The translations under genes were made by a program, and so were the position numbers. From positions 1 through 28,939 of the forward strand of contig JBBSTY010000033.1 in assembly GCA_038235385.1 (NCBI GenBank): a stretch of 28,939 nt of DNA, written 5' to 3'. This stretch comes from JBBSTY01 sp038235385. GTDB lineage: Bacteria; Actinomycetota; Acidimicrobiia; Acidimicrobiales; Acidimicrobilacustridaceae. Under the pieces are notes generated by a model. The model saw nothing but the letters and a program-made list of their open reading frames with translations, did no database searches and was not told where the DNA came from. Shown one piece after another: positions 8,579 through 15,903 of the stretch (position 1 is its first letter; every line of letters starts with the position of its first letter).

Positions 8579-8880
8579 CCGCTCCCCCGGACCAACACCG
8601 ATCTTCGGCGGGCGGTCACCCGCTGGTGCCCCGATCGATCGGCTCACGCTGCGGTGGGCAGGGGCCGGTGGCCGGGCCTCCGGTCGGGTCGCCCACGGGG
8701 CGGGTGGGGGACCGAGGAGGTCACCGAGCTCGCGCATCCGCCGCGTCTCGAGCGCCACGACCTCTTTCTCCGCGCGGGTCAGCCCGTCGAGACCCTGCGC
8801 GACGAGGGAGCGCCGAAGCGCTCCCTCGAGGTCGATCGGATCAGTCGGCGAACCGATGACCGTCGATCAGACGGACATGA
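8579..8880. other. Convergent intergenic region with coding-like minus-strand fragment
   Basis: No intact gene is supported in these 302 bases. On the minus strand an open stretch from about 8860 to 8650 reads like protein (IDLEGALRRSLVAQG, then LDGLTRAEKEVVALETRRMRE) with mostly G or C third positions. It has no ATG or GTG before GTG at about 8771, and it runs on into the antisense of the metallopeptidase without a stop. It may be a gene remnant or chance in GC-rich DNA. A strong hairpin lies at 8803-8828, and a 7-bp inverted repeat TGACCGC/GCGGTCA (8576-8582, 8612-8618) spans the metallopeptidase stop. Confidence 0.4.
8803..8828. terminator. Perfect 11-bp hairpin between convergent genes
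   Basis: CGAGGGAGCGC and GCGCTCCCTCG pair perfectly around the tetraloop CGAA. It is 53 bp past the thiolase stop on the minus strand and 225 bp past the metallopeptidase stop on the plus strand. There is no T run on either side, which is common for GC-rich actinobacterial terminators. It is probably a bidirectional or minus-strand terminator. Confidence 0.6.
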
Positions 8881-10098
8881 TCAGCTGAGGCGCTCGATGA
8901 CCATGGCCATGCCCTGGCCGCCGCCGACGCACATCGACTCGACGCCGAAGGTCTTGTCGGCATCCTGCAGGCCGTGGATCAGCGTGGTCATGATGCGGGC
9001 ACCGGTCATGCCGAAGGGATGACCGAGGGCGATGCCGCCGCCGTTCACGTTCAGCTTCTCCAGCGGGATGTCGAGGTGCTTGGCCGACGGCACGACCTGG
9101 GCGGCGAAGGCCTCGTTGATCTCCACGAGGTCGATGTCGGCCATGGTCATGTTGGCCCGGCCGAGGGCCTGGCGGATCGCTCCGACGGGGCCGAGGCCCA
9201 TGATCTCGGGGTTCAGGCCGGTGACGCCGCTCGAGATGATGCGGGCCAACGGGGTGAGGCCGAGCTCCTTGGCCTTGGTGTCGCTCATGACGATCACCGC
9301 GGCGGCGCCGTCGTTGAGCGGGCAGGCGTTGCCGGCCGTCACGGTTCCGCCGGGCTTGAACGCCGGCTGGAGCTGGGACAGCTTCTCGACGGTGGTGCCG
9401 GCACGGATGCCGTCGTCCTTGTTCACGGTGACGGGGTTGCCCTCGGCGTCGACGGTGTCGATCGGGGTGATCTCGTCCTCCCAGAAGCCACGCTCGAGCG
9501 ACGCAGTGGCCAGCTGCTGGGAGCGGGCGGCGAACTCGTCCTGCTCCTCACGGGTGACGCCCTCGAACTCGGCGACGTTCTCCGCGGTCTGTCCCATGGC
9601 GATGTAGATGTCGGGCAGGCCGGGCTGGGGGGCCCAGGGGCCACCCTCGCCGCCGGAACGCGCAGCGGTGCGGCCCATGGCGTCGGCGAACAGGGGGTTC
9701 ACCGGGCCGCCGTCGGCCATGCCGTTGCCGTAGCGGCTGACGGTCTCGACGCCCGCAGCGATGAAGATGTCGCCCTCGCCGGCCTTGATGGCGTGGGCGG
9801 CCATGCGGATCGTCTGGAGCGACGACGAGCAGTACCGGTTGACCACGACGCCGGGAACCTCGTCGAGACCGGCCAGCACCGCGGCCACGCGGGCGATGTT
9901 GTAGCCCGCCTCGCCGGCCGGCTGGCCGCAGCCGAGGATGAGGTCCTCGACCAGGCTGGGGTCGAGGTCGGGCACCTTGGCCAGCGCCGCTTTGACGATG
10001 GTGGCGGTGAGGTCGTCGGGGCGCACCTGGGTGAGCGAGCCCTTCATGGCCCGGCCGATCGGGCTGCGAGCGGTGGAGACGATGACGGCTTCGGGCAT
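8881..10098 (-). CDS. Acetyl-CoA C-acetyltransferase / 3-ketoacyl-CoA thiolase
   Basis: A 405-residue thiolase of the standard beta-oxidation type. The nucleophile is Cys90 in NRYCSSSLQT, TAGNACPLNDGAAA is the conserved substrate-loop segment, NEAFAAQ is present, the catalytic His is His360 in NGGGIALGHPFGMTG, and the second Cys is Cys390 in MCVGGGQG. Unlike the thiolase at 249-1400 it keeps the canonical TAGN motif, so the two belong to different subfamilies and probably act on different chain types. The ATG at 10098 has AAGGA about 7 bp upstream. It is transcribed away from the LLM gene, sharing a 234-bp divergent region that carries an inverted repeat and a four-block operator. Confidence 0.94.
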   Translation of the reverse strand: MPEAVIVSTARSPIGRAMKGSLTQVRPDDLTATIVKAALAKVPDLDPSLVEDLILGCGQPAGEAGYNIARVAAVLAGLDEVPGVVVNRYCSSSLQTIRMAAHAIKAGEGDIFIAAGVETVSRYGNGMADGGPVNPLFADAMGRTAARSGGEGGPWAPQPGLPDIYIAMGQTAENVAEFEGVTREEQDEFAARSQQLATASLERGFWEDEITPIDTVDAEGNPVTVNKDDGIRAGTTVEKLSQLQPAFKPGGTVTAGNACPLNDGAAAVIVMSDTKAKELGLTPLARIISSGVTGLNPEIMGLGPVGAIRQALGRANMTMADIDLVEINEAFAAQVVPSAKHLDIPLEKLNVNGGGIALGHPFGMTGARIMTTLIHGLQDADKTFGVESMCVGGGQGMAMVIERLS

Positions 10099-10218
10099 GT
10101 CGGTTCCTTGGTGTCGATGGTGGCGAACGCCGACCGTGCGAACTGTTCCGCCCCGCAGGCGGTCCCCCCAGAGGAGCACGGCAGCCCCTGCTTTCTAGCG
10201 CGATCAGCCCATAACCCC

Positions 10219-10266
10219 GAAATTGCGGCGGTGGACGCCGCATGGGGGGCTGACCGCCGCAATTTC
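10219..10266. repeat. 14-bp inverted repeat with a related direct repeat
   Basis: The arms GAAATTGCGGCGGT (10219-10232) and ACCGCCGCAATTTC (10253-10266) are perfect complements separated by 20 bases. The sequence starting at 10219 recurs at 10268-10290 with 18 of 23 bases identical. The block sits in a divergent promoter region, so it is more likely a regulatory-protein site or leader structure than a terminator. It is AT-rich at the outer ends compared with its surroundings. Confidence 0.75.
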
Positions 10267-10290
10267 AGAAGTTGTGGCGGCCGACACCGC

Positions 10291-10312
10291 GAACTAGAAC
10301 GAGTTCCTGTTC
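10291..10312. promoter_or_regulatory. Four-block GAAC/GTTC operator (KstR-like core)
   Basis: Four tetranucleotide blocks occur at an exact 6-bp period: GAAC-N2-GAAC-N2-GTTC-N2-GTTC. The central 14 bases (10295-10308, TAGAACGAGTTCCT) fit the mycobacterial KstR box TNNAACNNGTTNNA except for the last base. It lies 20 bp before the LLM start at 10333 and is the most complete of three such sites in the window. Binding by a TetR-family repressor is inferred. Confidence 0.65.
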
Positions 10313-10332
10313 TCACCAGGGGGAAGATGTCC

Positions 10333-11325
10333 ATGGCGATGGCGGTCATGCGATTCGATCTGCGCCAACCCGGACGGTCGCCCGCCGAGGTCCAGCGCGC
10401 GTACGCCACGGCGATCGAGATGGCCGAGTGGGCCGATGTGAACGGCTTCGGGATGATCGTGCTCTCCGAGCACCATGGTTCGGAGGACGGCTACATGTCG
10501 TCACCGCTGGTGGTCGCGTCGGCCATCGCCGCCCGGACCTCGCGCATCGCCATCAACATCGCTGCGCTGCTCGTGCCGCTGCACGATCCGGTGCGCCTCG
10601 CCGAGGACATCACCGCGCTCGATCTGATCAGCAACGGACGGATCTCGATGGTCGCCGGGATCGGGTACCGACCGATCGAGTACGCCATGGCGGGCGTCGA
10701 CTGGACCCGCCGCGGCAAGCGCATGGACGAGTGCCTCGAGATCATGCTCCAGGCGTGGAGCGGCGAGCCCTTCGAGCACAACGGCGAGATGATCACCGTG
10801 ACCCCCCGCCCCGTGCAGCGGCCCCACCCCGCGGTGTTCATCGGTGGGTCGGCGCCAGCGGCGGCCAAGCGCGCAGCCCGGTTCGGGTTCGGCCTGTTCC
10901 CGCCGAAGGCGGACTCCGAGTTGATCGAGATCTACCACGCCGAGTGCGAGCGCCTGGGCACGACGCCGGGGCTGGTGGCCCAACCCGGCGGTCCGGGTTG
11001 CCTCTTCGTCGCCGAGGACCCCGACCAGGTCTGGGCCGAGATCGGCGAGCACCTCCTCCACGACGCCCGCACCTACACGTCGTGGCAGCCGGAGGGTCAG
11101 AGCTCGCACGTGAGCGCCTACGCCACCACGGTCGACGCGTTGCGCGCCGAGGGCGTCTACCAGATCCTCACGCCCGACGAGTGCATCGCGCTGGGCGTCG
11201 AGCTCGGGCCGTTCGGTGGGTTCACCCACCATCCGCTGTGCGGCGGCGTACCGTCCGAGGCGGGTTGGGCCAGCCTCGAGCTGTTCGTCGACAAGGTCCT
11301 TCCCCACGTGCGCGCCGCCACCTGA
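10333..11325 (+). CDS. LLM-class flavin-dependent oxidoreductase
   Basis: A 330-residue luciferase-like monooxygenase-family protein. The N-terminal barrel has EWADVNGFGMIVLSEHHGSEDGYMSSPLVVASAIAA, the SEHH type seen in FMN-using monooxygenases, followed by INIAALLVPLHDPVRLAEDI, LDLISNGRISMVAGIGYRP and AVFIGGSAPAAAKRAARFGFG. The start is ambiguous among ATGs at 10327, 10333 and 10339; 10333 is chosen since AGGGGG at 10318-10323 gives a 9-bp spacing. The four-block operator lies just upstream, suggesting repression in the absence of substrate. The isochorismatase-fold gene follows 95 bp later and is probably co-transcribed. The substrate is unknown. Confidence 0.88.
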   Translation: MAMAVMRFDLRQPGRSPAEVQRAYATAIEMAEWADVNGFGMIVLSEHHGSEDGYMSSPLVVASAIAARTSRIAINIAALLVPLHDPVRLAEDITALDLISNGRISMVAGIGYRPIEYAMAGVDWTRRGKRMDECLEIMLQAWSGEPFEHNGEMITVTPRPVQRPHPAVFIGGSAPAAAKRAARFGFGLFPPKADSELIEIYHAECERLGTTPGLVAQPGGPGCLFVAEDPDQVWAEIGEHLLHDARTYTSWQPEGQSSHVSAYATTVDALRAEGVYQILTPDECIALGVELGPFGGFTHHPLCGGVPSEAGWASLELFVDKVLPHVRAAT

Positions 11326-11420
11326 CCCGTCCGCTCGCGCCCGACCGGCACCCGAGCGAAGGGTGGGGATCGACCGCTCGCCCCACGCTCGACCCGTCCC
11401 CGATGAACGAGGAGAACACC

Positions 11421-12050
11421 ATGGCGATCGATCTGGCCGCGATGGTCCACCCGTCGCACACCGTGCTCGTCACCCAGGAGTGCCAGAACGGGGTGATCGG
11501 CAGAGACGCGGCGCTGCCGCAGCTGGCCGAGATCGCCCGGGAGCAGATGATCCCGAACGGCGCCAGGCTCACCGACGCGGCCCGACGGGCCGGGATCACC
11601 GTCGTGCACTGCATCGCACAGCGTCGAGACGACGGCAAGGGCTCGAACCACAACGCCCGGCTGTTCCTCGGGATGCTGAAGAACGCCGTGCCGCTCCGGC
11701 CCGGCTCCGAAGCGGTCGACGTGATCCCCGAACTGGGTCGGGTCGACGACGATCTCGTCCTCACCCGGTTGCACGGACTCGGTCCGATGGGCGGCACCGA
11801 CCTCGACGCCGTGGTGCGCAACCTCGGCGCCACGACGATCGTGGGCATCGGCGTGTCGGTGAACATCGCCATGTTGAACTTCGCGTTCGACGCGGTGAAC
11901 GCCGGGTACCAGTTCGTGCTGCCACGCGACGCGGTCGCCGGCATCCCGGTCGAGTACGCCGAATCGGTGATCGACAACACGCTCGCGCTGATCGCGACCC
12001 TCTGCACCACCGACGACCTGGTCGACGCCTGGGGCCGAGCCGACACCTGA
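11421..12050 (+). CDS. Isochorismatase-fold protein lacking the catalytic triad
   Basis: A 209-residue protein with the isochorismatase/cysteine-hydrolase fold: first strand TVLVTQECQNGVIG (about 14-27), VVHCIAQRRDDGKGSN, LVLTRLHGLGPMGGTDLDAVVRNLG, and GIGVSVNIAMLNFAFDAVNAGY. Aligned by eye to canonical members, all three catalytic positions differ. The Asp of DxQN is Glu (ECQN), the Lys preceding the FxGTDL segment is Leu with Arg beside it, and the nucleophilic Cys of TNVC is Ala (VNIA). It therefore cannot act by the usual thiol mechanism and may be a non-hydrolytic or binding protein. ATG 11421 has GAGGAG 6 bp upstream; a less likely ATG is at 11403. The GTG-started TetR gene follows after 141 bp. 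Confidence 0.85.
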   Translation: MAIDLAAMVHPSHTVLVTQECQNGVIGRDAALPQLAEIAREQMIPNGARLTDAARRAGITVVHCIAQRRDDGKGSNHNARLFLGMLKNAVPLRPGSEAVDVIPELGRVDDDLVLTRLHGLGPMGGTDLDAVVRNLGATTIVGIGVSVNIAMLNFAFDAVNAGYQFVLPRDAVAGIPVEYAESVIDNTLALIATLCTTDDLVDAWGRADT

Positions 12051-12191
12051 CCCCACCCCGAACCGTGGCTCGTCGGTCGCGTCCCGCCGCCGGGTCCCGC
12101 CGCGGCGCAGGCGGTCCATCGGGCGGCCGGCCCGCACCGGCACCGCTCGCGGTCGCCGGGATCGGCGGGGCACGACGACTAACGTGACGGC

Positions 12192-12953
12192 GTGACGCCC
12201 CGCCCGACCGAGAACGCCGAGATCCCCGAGGGGGCCGCGATCGGCGACGACGAGATCGGCCATGACGTCGGCGCCCCGGACGGCCGAGAGCCGGACAGCA
12301 CCGAACCGGGCGACGAGGACCTCCGCGCCGCCGACGGCCGCGTGCCCGGACGACGCGGGCGCGCCACTCGGTCCCGGTTGCTCGAGTGCACCGCCGAGAT
12401 GCTGAACCACACGTCGTACCGGGACCTCAAGGTGGTCGAGATCGCCCGGGGGGCCGGCACATCGCCGGCGACGTTCTACCAGTACTTCCCCGATGTCGAG
12501 GCGGCCATCCTCGTGCTCGGTGAGGAGATGGCGCTCGAGGGGATGGCCCTCAGCGAGCTGGTCCGCACCAGCAACTGGAAGGGAAAGGCCGGCTTCGATG
12601 CGGCGTCGGGGCTGGTCGATGCCTTCCTCGAGTTCTGGGAGGAGCACCGATCCTTGCTGCGGGTCGTGGACCTCGCCACGCTCGAGGGTGATCAACGGGC
12701 ACGCCAGGTGCGCACCCGTTTCACCCACTCGTTGACGGTCTCGCTCAGCGAGGTGATCGAGTCGTTCCGCAAGGACGACAAGTTGCCGCCCGACGTCGAT
12801 GCGATGGCCACCGGCGGGGTGCTCGTCTCGATGCTGGGGCAGGTCGCCGCCCATCGGTACGGGTTCGAGTTCTGGGGCATCCGCACCGACGACACCCGGC
12901 TCAGCATGGCCCGCATCATCTTCACCGCCGTCACCGGGGCCAAGGCTCCGTGA
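12192..12953 (+). CDS. TetR-family transcriptional regulator with long acidic N-terminal tail
   Basis: A 253-residue regulator starting at GTG 12192. Residues 1-52 are a low-complexity, acidic, probably disordered tail (DDEIGHDV...REPDSTEPGDEDLRAADG). The DNA-binding domain follows at about 55-105: RATRSRLLECTAEMLN, then the helix-turn-helix VVEIARGAGTSPATFYQYFPD (81-101). The C-terminal ligand-binding half contains LVDAFLEFWEEHRSLLRVVDLATLEGD. A TAACGT box at 12180-12185 sits 6 bp before the GTG. No GAAC/GTTC operator is visible in its own upstream region, but it is the only regulator in the cluster and the natural candidate to bind the three operators. A branched hairpin follows at 12978-13012. 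Confidence 0.92.
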   Translation: MTPRPTENAEIPEGAAIGDDEIGHDVGAPDGREPDSTEPGDEDLRAADGRVPGRRGRATRSRLLECTAEMLNHTSYRDLKVVEIARGAGTSPATFYQYFPDVEAAILVLGEEMALEGMALSELVRTSNWKGKAGFDAASGLVDAFLEFWEEHRSLLRVVDLATLEGDQRARQVRTRFTHSLTVSLSEVIESFRKDDKLPPDVDAMATGGVLVSMLGQVAAHRYGFEFWGIRTDDTRLSMARIIFTAVTGAKAP

Positions 12954-12977
12954 GCGCCTGACCCGACCTCGTCCCGA

Positions 12978-13012
12978 CCCGCAGTTGCCATCCGGCGAGG
13001 TCCGGCTGCGGG
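12978..13012 (+). terminator. Hairpin downstream of the TetR gene
   Basis: CCCGCAG (12978-12984) pairs with CTGCGGG (13006-13012), and an inner CCGG/CCGG pair extends the stem across a 7-base bulge. It starts 25 bp after the TetR stop and precedes the next LLM gene, with no T run. Probable terminator or attenuator. Confidence 0.4.
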
Positions 13013-13073
13013 CCGTCCACCACGTGCCGGGAACGGTCGGACGATCAGCGATCCTCGACCCGATGGAGGGCCC

Positions 13074-13940
13074 ATGAAGTTCGGAATCCTGCCGCCGTAC
13101 CGAGCAGGGGTCACCGCCGACCCCGACTGGATCGGTCCGTTCGCTCGCCATGCGGAGGAGCTCGGCTTCGAGTCGGTGTACGTCGTCGAACACGTCGTGG
13201 TGCACGCCGAGTACGACGAGAGCTACCCGTACGCGGCGGGGGGCCGCATGCCGCTCCCGGTCGACTGCGCCATCCCCGATCCGCTCGAGCTGCTCGCCTA
13301 CCTCGCCGCCATCACCGATCGCATCGTGCTGGCCACCGGGATCCTCGTGCTGCCTGCCCACCAACCCGCGCTGCTGGCCAAGCGGCTGGCCACGATCGAT
13401 GTGCTCTCGAAGGGGCGCATGCGGCTCGGCATCGGCGTCGGTTGGCAGCGCGAGGAGCTCGAAGCGGTCGGCGTCGACTTCACCACCCGGGGTCGACGCA
13501 CCGATGAGGCCATCGCCGCCATGCAGGCGCTGTGGTCCGAGGACGAGGCCACCTTCGCCGGCGAGCACGTGTCGTTCGACCGCGTCGTGAGCCGGCCCCG
13601 CCCTCTCCAGGCCGGAGGCGTCCCGATCCACGTCGGCGGCCACTCCCGCGCCGCGGCTCGCCGGGCGGGGCGCGTCGGCGCCGGGTTCCAACCGCTCGGG
13701 CTCGATGGCGACGCGCTCGCGACGCGGGTCGGGGAGATGCGTGCCGCGGCGATCGAGGCAGGCCGAGACCCCGATCGCATCGAGCTCTCCCTCGGCGGTC
13801 TGCTCGACGTCACCGACGAGGACGCCATCGCCGCCGCCGAGGCGAAGGGCGCCGATCGCCTCGTGCTCTCCACCCGCACCGGCGATCTCGACGACACCAA
13901 GAGGGCGATGTCGTCGTTCGCCGAGCGGTTCCTGGGCTGA
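13074..13940 (+). CDS. LLM-class F420-dependent oxidoreductase
   Basis: A 288-residue LLM-family protein, starting MKFGILPPYRAGVTADPDWI. EELGFESVYVVEHVVVHAEYDESYPYAAGGRMP (29-61) is the EHxxxP-type segment of the actinobacterial TIGR03619-like group. LATGILVLPAHQPALLAKRLATIDVLSKGRMRLGIGVGWQREELEAVG and IHVGGHSRAAARRAGRVGAGFQPLG complete the barrel. ATG 13074 has GGAGG at 13065-13069 with a short 4-bp spacing. It resembles the gene at 4758-5615 more than the SEHH-type gene at 10333. It lies between the TetR gene and the operator at 13985, so it may form its own transcription unit. Confidence 0.9.
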   Translation: MKFGILPPYRAGVTADPDWIGPFARHAEELGFESVYVVEHVVVHAEYDESYPYAAGGRMPLPVDCAIPDPLELLAYLAAITDRIVLATGILVLPAHQPALLAKRLATIDVLSKGRMRLGIGVGWQREELEAVGVDFTTRGRRTDEAIAAMQALWSEDEATFAGEHVSFDRVVSRPRPLQAGGVPIHVGGHSRAAARRAGRVGAGFQPLGLDGDALATRVGEMRAAAIEAGRDPDRIELSLGGLLDVTDEDAIAAAEAKGADRLVLSTRTGDLDDTKRAMSSFAERFLG

Positions 13941-13984
13941 CTCGATCGCTCGCCGGGCCGACGCGGCGACCTGCTACGTTTCGA

Positions 13985-14000
13985 GAACACGTTCTAGTTC
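13985..14000. promoter_or_regulatory. Three-block GAAC/GTTC operator
   Basis: GAAC-N2-GTTC-N2-GTTC at exact 6-bp spacing; on the opposite strand it reads GAAC-TA-GAAC-N2-GTTC, like the left three blocks of the site at 10291. The 14-mer GAGAACACGTTCTA (13983-13996 region) fits TNNAACNNGTTNNA except for its first base. A TACGTT -10-like box (13975-13980) lies just before it. It is 78 bp upstream of the LLM start at 14078. Confidence 0.6.
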
Positions 14001-14077
14001 CGTGGGGTCGAGCGGTGCTCGGGTCCAGGGCGACCGACGTGTTGTCGAACCCGTCGTCCCCCGCCCCGGAGCCACCC

Positions 14078-15025
14078 ATGGCGTCGATCGTCCCCGCCGA
14101 CACGTTGGCCTACGGCATCCAGTTGCCCATCCAGTCCCAGAGCTCGATCTTCGCCGAGCCGTGGGAGGCCGATGCCGGTCGGGCCGAGCTCGCCGCCATC
14201 GCGGCCGCATGCGACGGCGCCGGGTTCCTCTACGTGGCCGTGTGCGATCACGTGGCCATCCCACGCCCGAACGCCGAGGCGATGAGCACCTCGTGGTGGG
14301 ACACCATGACGACGCTCGGGTACCTGGCGGGGATCACCGAGCGCGTCCGGCTCCTGAGCCACGTGTACGTGCTCCCGTACCGGCATCCGCTCATGGCTGC
14401 CAAGGCCTTCCTCACCCTCGACGAGGTGTCGGGGGGCCGGGCGATCCTCGGGGCCGGGGCGGGGCACGTCGAGGCCGAGTTCGAGCTGCTCGGCGTCGAC
14501 TTCGCCAGTCGGGGCACGGTGCTCGACGAGGGCATCGACATCGTCCGGGCCGCGTTCGCCGAGGAGTTCCCGAGCCACTCGGGTCCCCGGTACGAGATCG
14601 CCGACGCCGGTCTGCGCCCCCGGCCCGTCCAGCCGGGAGGACCGCCCATCTGGGTCGGAGGATCCTCGGCCCCGGCACTGCGCCGGGCGGCCGACCGGGG
14701 CGACGGCTGGCTGCCGCAGGGTCCGCCGAAGGACGGCATGCGGGCCGGGATCGAGACCATCCTGCGGCGACGCGAGCAGACGCGACCGGGCGAGCCCATC
14801 GACCTCGGCATCAACGCCGAACCGATCTACCTCGGCGAGCCGCCGTTCGAGGTGGCGTCGTGGACGCTCACCGGCTCGTCGGACCACGTCGCCGAACGAC
14901 TCCGGCGCTACCGCTCGCTCGGGGTGAACCACATGCAGATCCGGTTCCGTTCGCGCTCGGCGTCCGAGCTCGTCGACCAGATCGAGCGCTTCGGCCGAGA
15001 GGTCGGCCCGCAGCTGAACGGGTAG
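14078..15025 (+). CDS. LLM-class F420-dependent oxidoreductase
   Basis: A 315-residue LLM-family protein, first gene of an apparent operon with the frameshifted SDR, the EthD-like protein and two SDRs. Visible segments include LAYGIQLPIQSQSSIFAEPWE, ACDGAGFLYVAVCDHVAIP, ITERVRLLSHVYVLPYRHPLMAAKAFLTLDEVSGGRAILGAGAGHVEAEFELLGVDFASRG and PPIWVGGSSAPALRRAADRGDGWLPQG. The C-terminus ends in an SGSSDHVAERLRRYRSLGV-type segment (here beginning TGSSDHV) characteristic of the fold. ATG 14078 has GGAG 6 bp upstream. The three-block operator at 13985-14000 marks its promoter. F420 is favoured over FMN by resemblance only. Confidence 0.9.
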   Translation: MASIVPADTLAYGIQLPIQSQSSIFAEPWEADAGRAELAAIAAACDGAGFLYVAVCDHVAIPRPNAEAMSTSWWDTMTTLGYLAGITERVRLLSHVYVLPYRHPLMAAKAFLTLDEVSGGRAILGAGAGHVEAEFELLGVDFASRGTVLDEGIDIVRAAFAEEFPSHSGPRYEIADAGLRPRPVQPGGPPIWVGGSSAPALRRAADRGDGWLPQGPPKDGMRAGIETILRRREQTRPGEPIDLGINAEPIYLGEPPFEVASWTLTGSSDHVAERLRRYRSLGVNHMQIRFRSRSASELVDQIERFGREVGPQLNG

Positions 15026-15048
15026 CGCCGACGCGTCGAGCGATCATC

Positions 15049-15073
15049 GGGCCGGGTGCGTCTGTGCCGGCCC
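15049..15073 (+). terminator. GC-rich hairpin between LLM and SDR genes
   Basis: GGGCCGG (15049-15055) and CCGGCCC (15067-15073) pair around an 11-base loop, 24 bp after the LLM stop and before the SDR ribosome site. There is no T run. It may reduce rather than stop transcription into the SDR genes. Confidence 0.3.
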
Positions 15074-15094
15074 CGGGAACGAAGGGGTACGGAC

Positions 15095-15878
15095 ATGGGG
15101 ATGCTGGACGGCAAGGTCGCGGTGGTGTCGGGGCTCGGGCCGGGCATGGGCCGCGACATCGCGCTGGCGCTCGCCGGGGAGGGTGGCCGACATCGTGATG
15201 GCCGCCCGTCGGGACAAGCGGATGGCCAAGGTGGCTCCGGAGATCGAGGCGCTGGGACGTCGTGCCGTCCCCGTGATCACCGACATCACCGATCCCGATG
15301 CCTGCGCCGCCCTCGGCCAGCGCGTGCGCGACGAGCTCGGTCGTCTCGACATCTTGGTCAACAACGCCTTCTCCGACGGCAACCACCAGACCTTCGAGGA
15401 GTCCGACCTCGACGCGTGGCGCTCGACGATGGACGTGAACTTCTTCGGCACGATGCAGCTCACCAAGGCGCTGCTGCCGCTGCTCACCGAGCAGGACGAC
15501 AGTCGGGTGATCATGATCAACACCATGTCCACGCAGCGGATCGATCCCGGGATGGGGGCGTACGCCGCGTCGAAGGCAGCGCTGGCCAACGCCACCAAGA
15601 CCCTCGCCGTCGAGCTCGGCCGCCAGGGCGTGCGGGTCAACGGCGTGCACCCGGGGTACATCTGGGGTCGGTCGGTCGAGTGGTACTTCAACCAGATGGC
15701 CGAGGAACGAGGCATCACCTTCCAGGAGGTGTACGACGAGATCGCCGGCACGACGTGTCTCGGGTACCTGCCGTCCTCCGAGGAGATCGCCGGTGCGGTG
15801 CTGTTCTTCGCGTCGCCCCTGAGCAAACCGATCACCGGGCAGTACCTGAGCGTCAACGCCGGGCACTTCCTCGCATGA
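15095..15878 (+). pseudogene. SDR oxidoreductase broken by a one-base frameshift
   Basis: The start MGMLDGKVAVVSGLGPGMGRD is in one frame (ATG 15095, GAAGGGG 7 bp upstream). The rest, from ADIVMAARRDKRM to the end GQYLSVNAGHFLA, is in the next frame. Removing one G near 15185 (GAGGGTGGCCGAC) joins them into a normal SDR of about 260 residues. It then has a Rossmann motif, LVNNAF (NNAG variant) and the catalytic Ser...Tyr-x3-Lys in NTMSTQRIDPGMGAYAASK. All other motifs are intact and there are no further stops, so this is either a very recent mutation or a sequencing error. The second frame alone, from a GTG at 15183, would lack the cofactor-binding motif. EthD-like and SDR genes follow closely. 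Confidence 0.8.
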
Positions 15879-15903
15879 TCGCCACCACCACCCAGGAGAA
15901 GAC

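Noticed and set aside
8974..10332. Plus-strand frame open far upstream of the LLM gene at 10333.
   Set aside because: It is antisense to the thiolase and crosses the divergent promoter region; the LLM fold starts at the 10333 region with a good ribosome site.
11157..13691. Long minus-strand open frame opposite the isochorismatase-fold, TetR and LLM genes.
   Set aside because: It is an antisense shadow of high-GC genes with no domain. The plus-strand genes have full motifs and ribosome sites.
15183..15878. The second half of the SDR as a shorter intact gene from GTG 15183.
   Set aside because: It would lack the Rossmann cofactor motif, which is present in the preceding frame with its own ribosome site.
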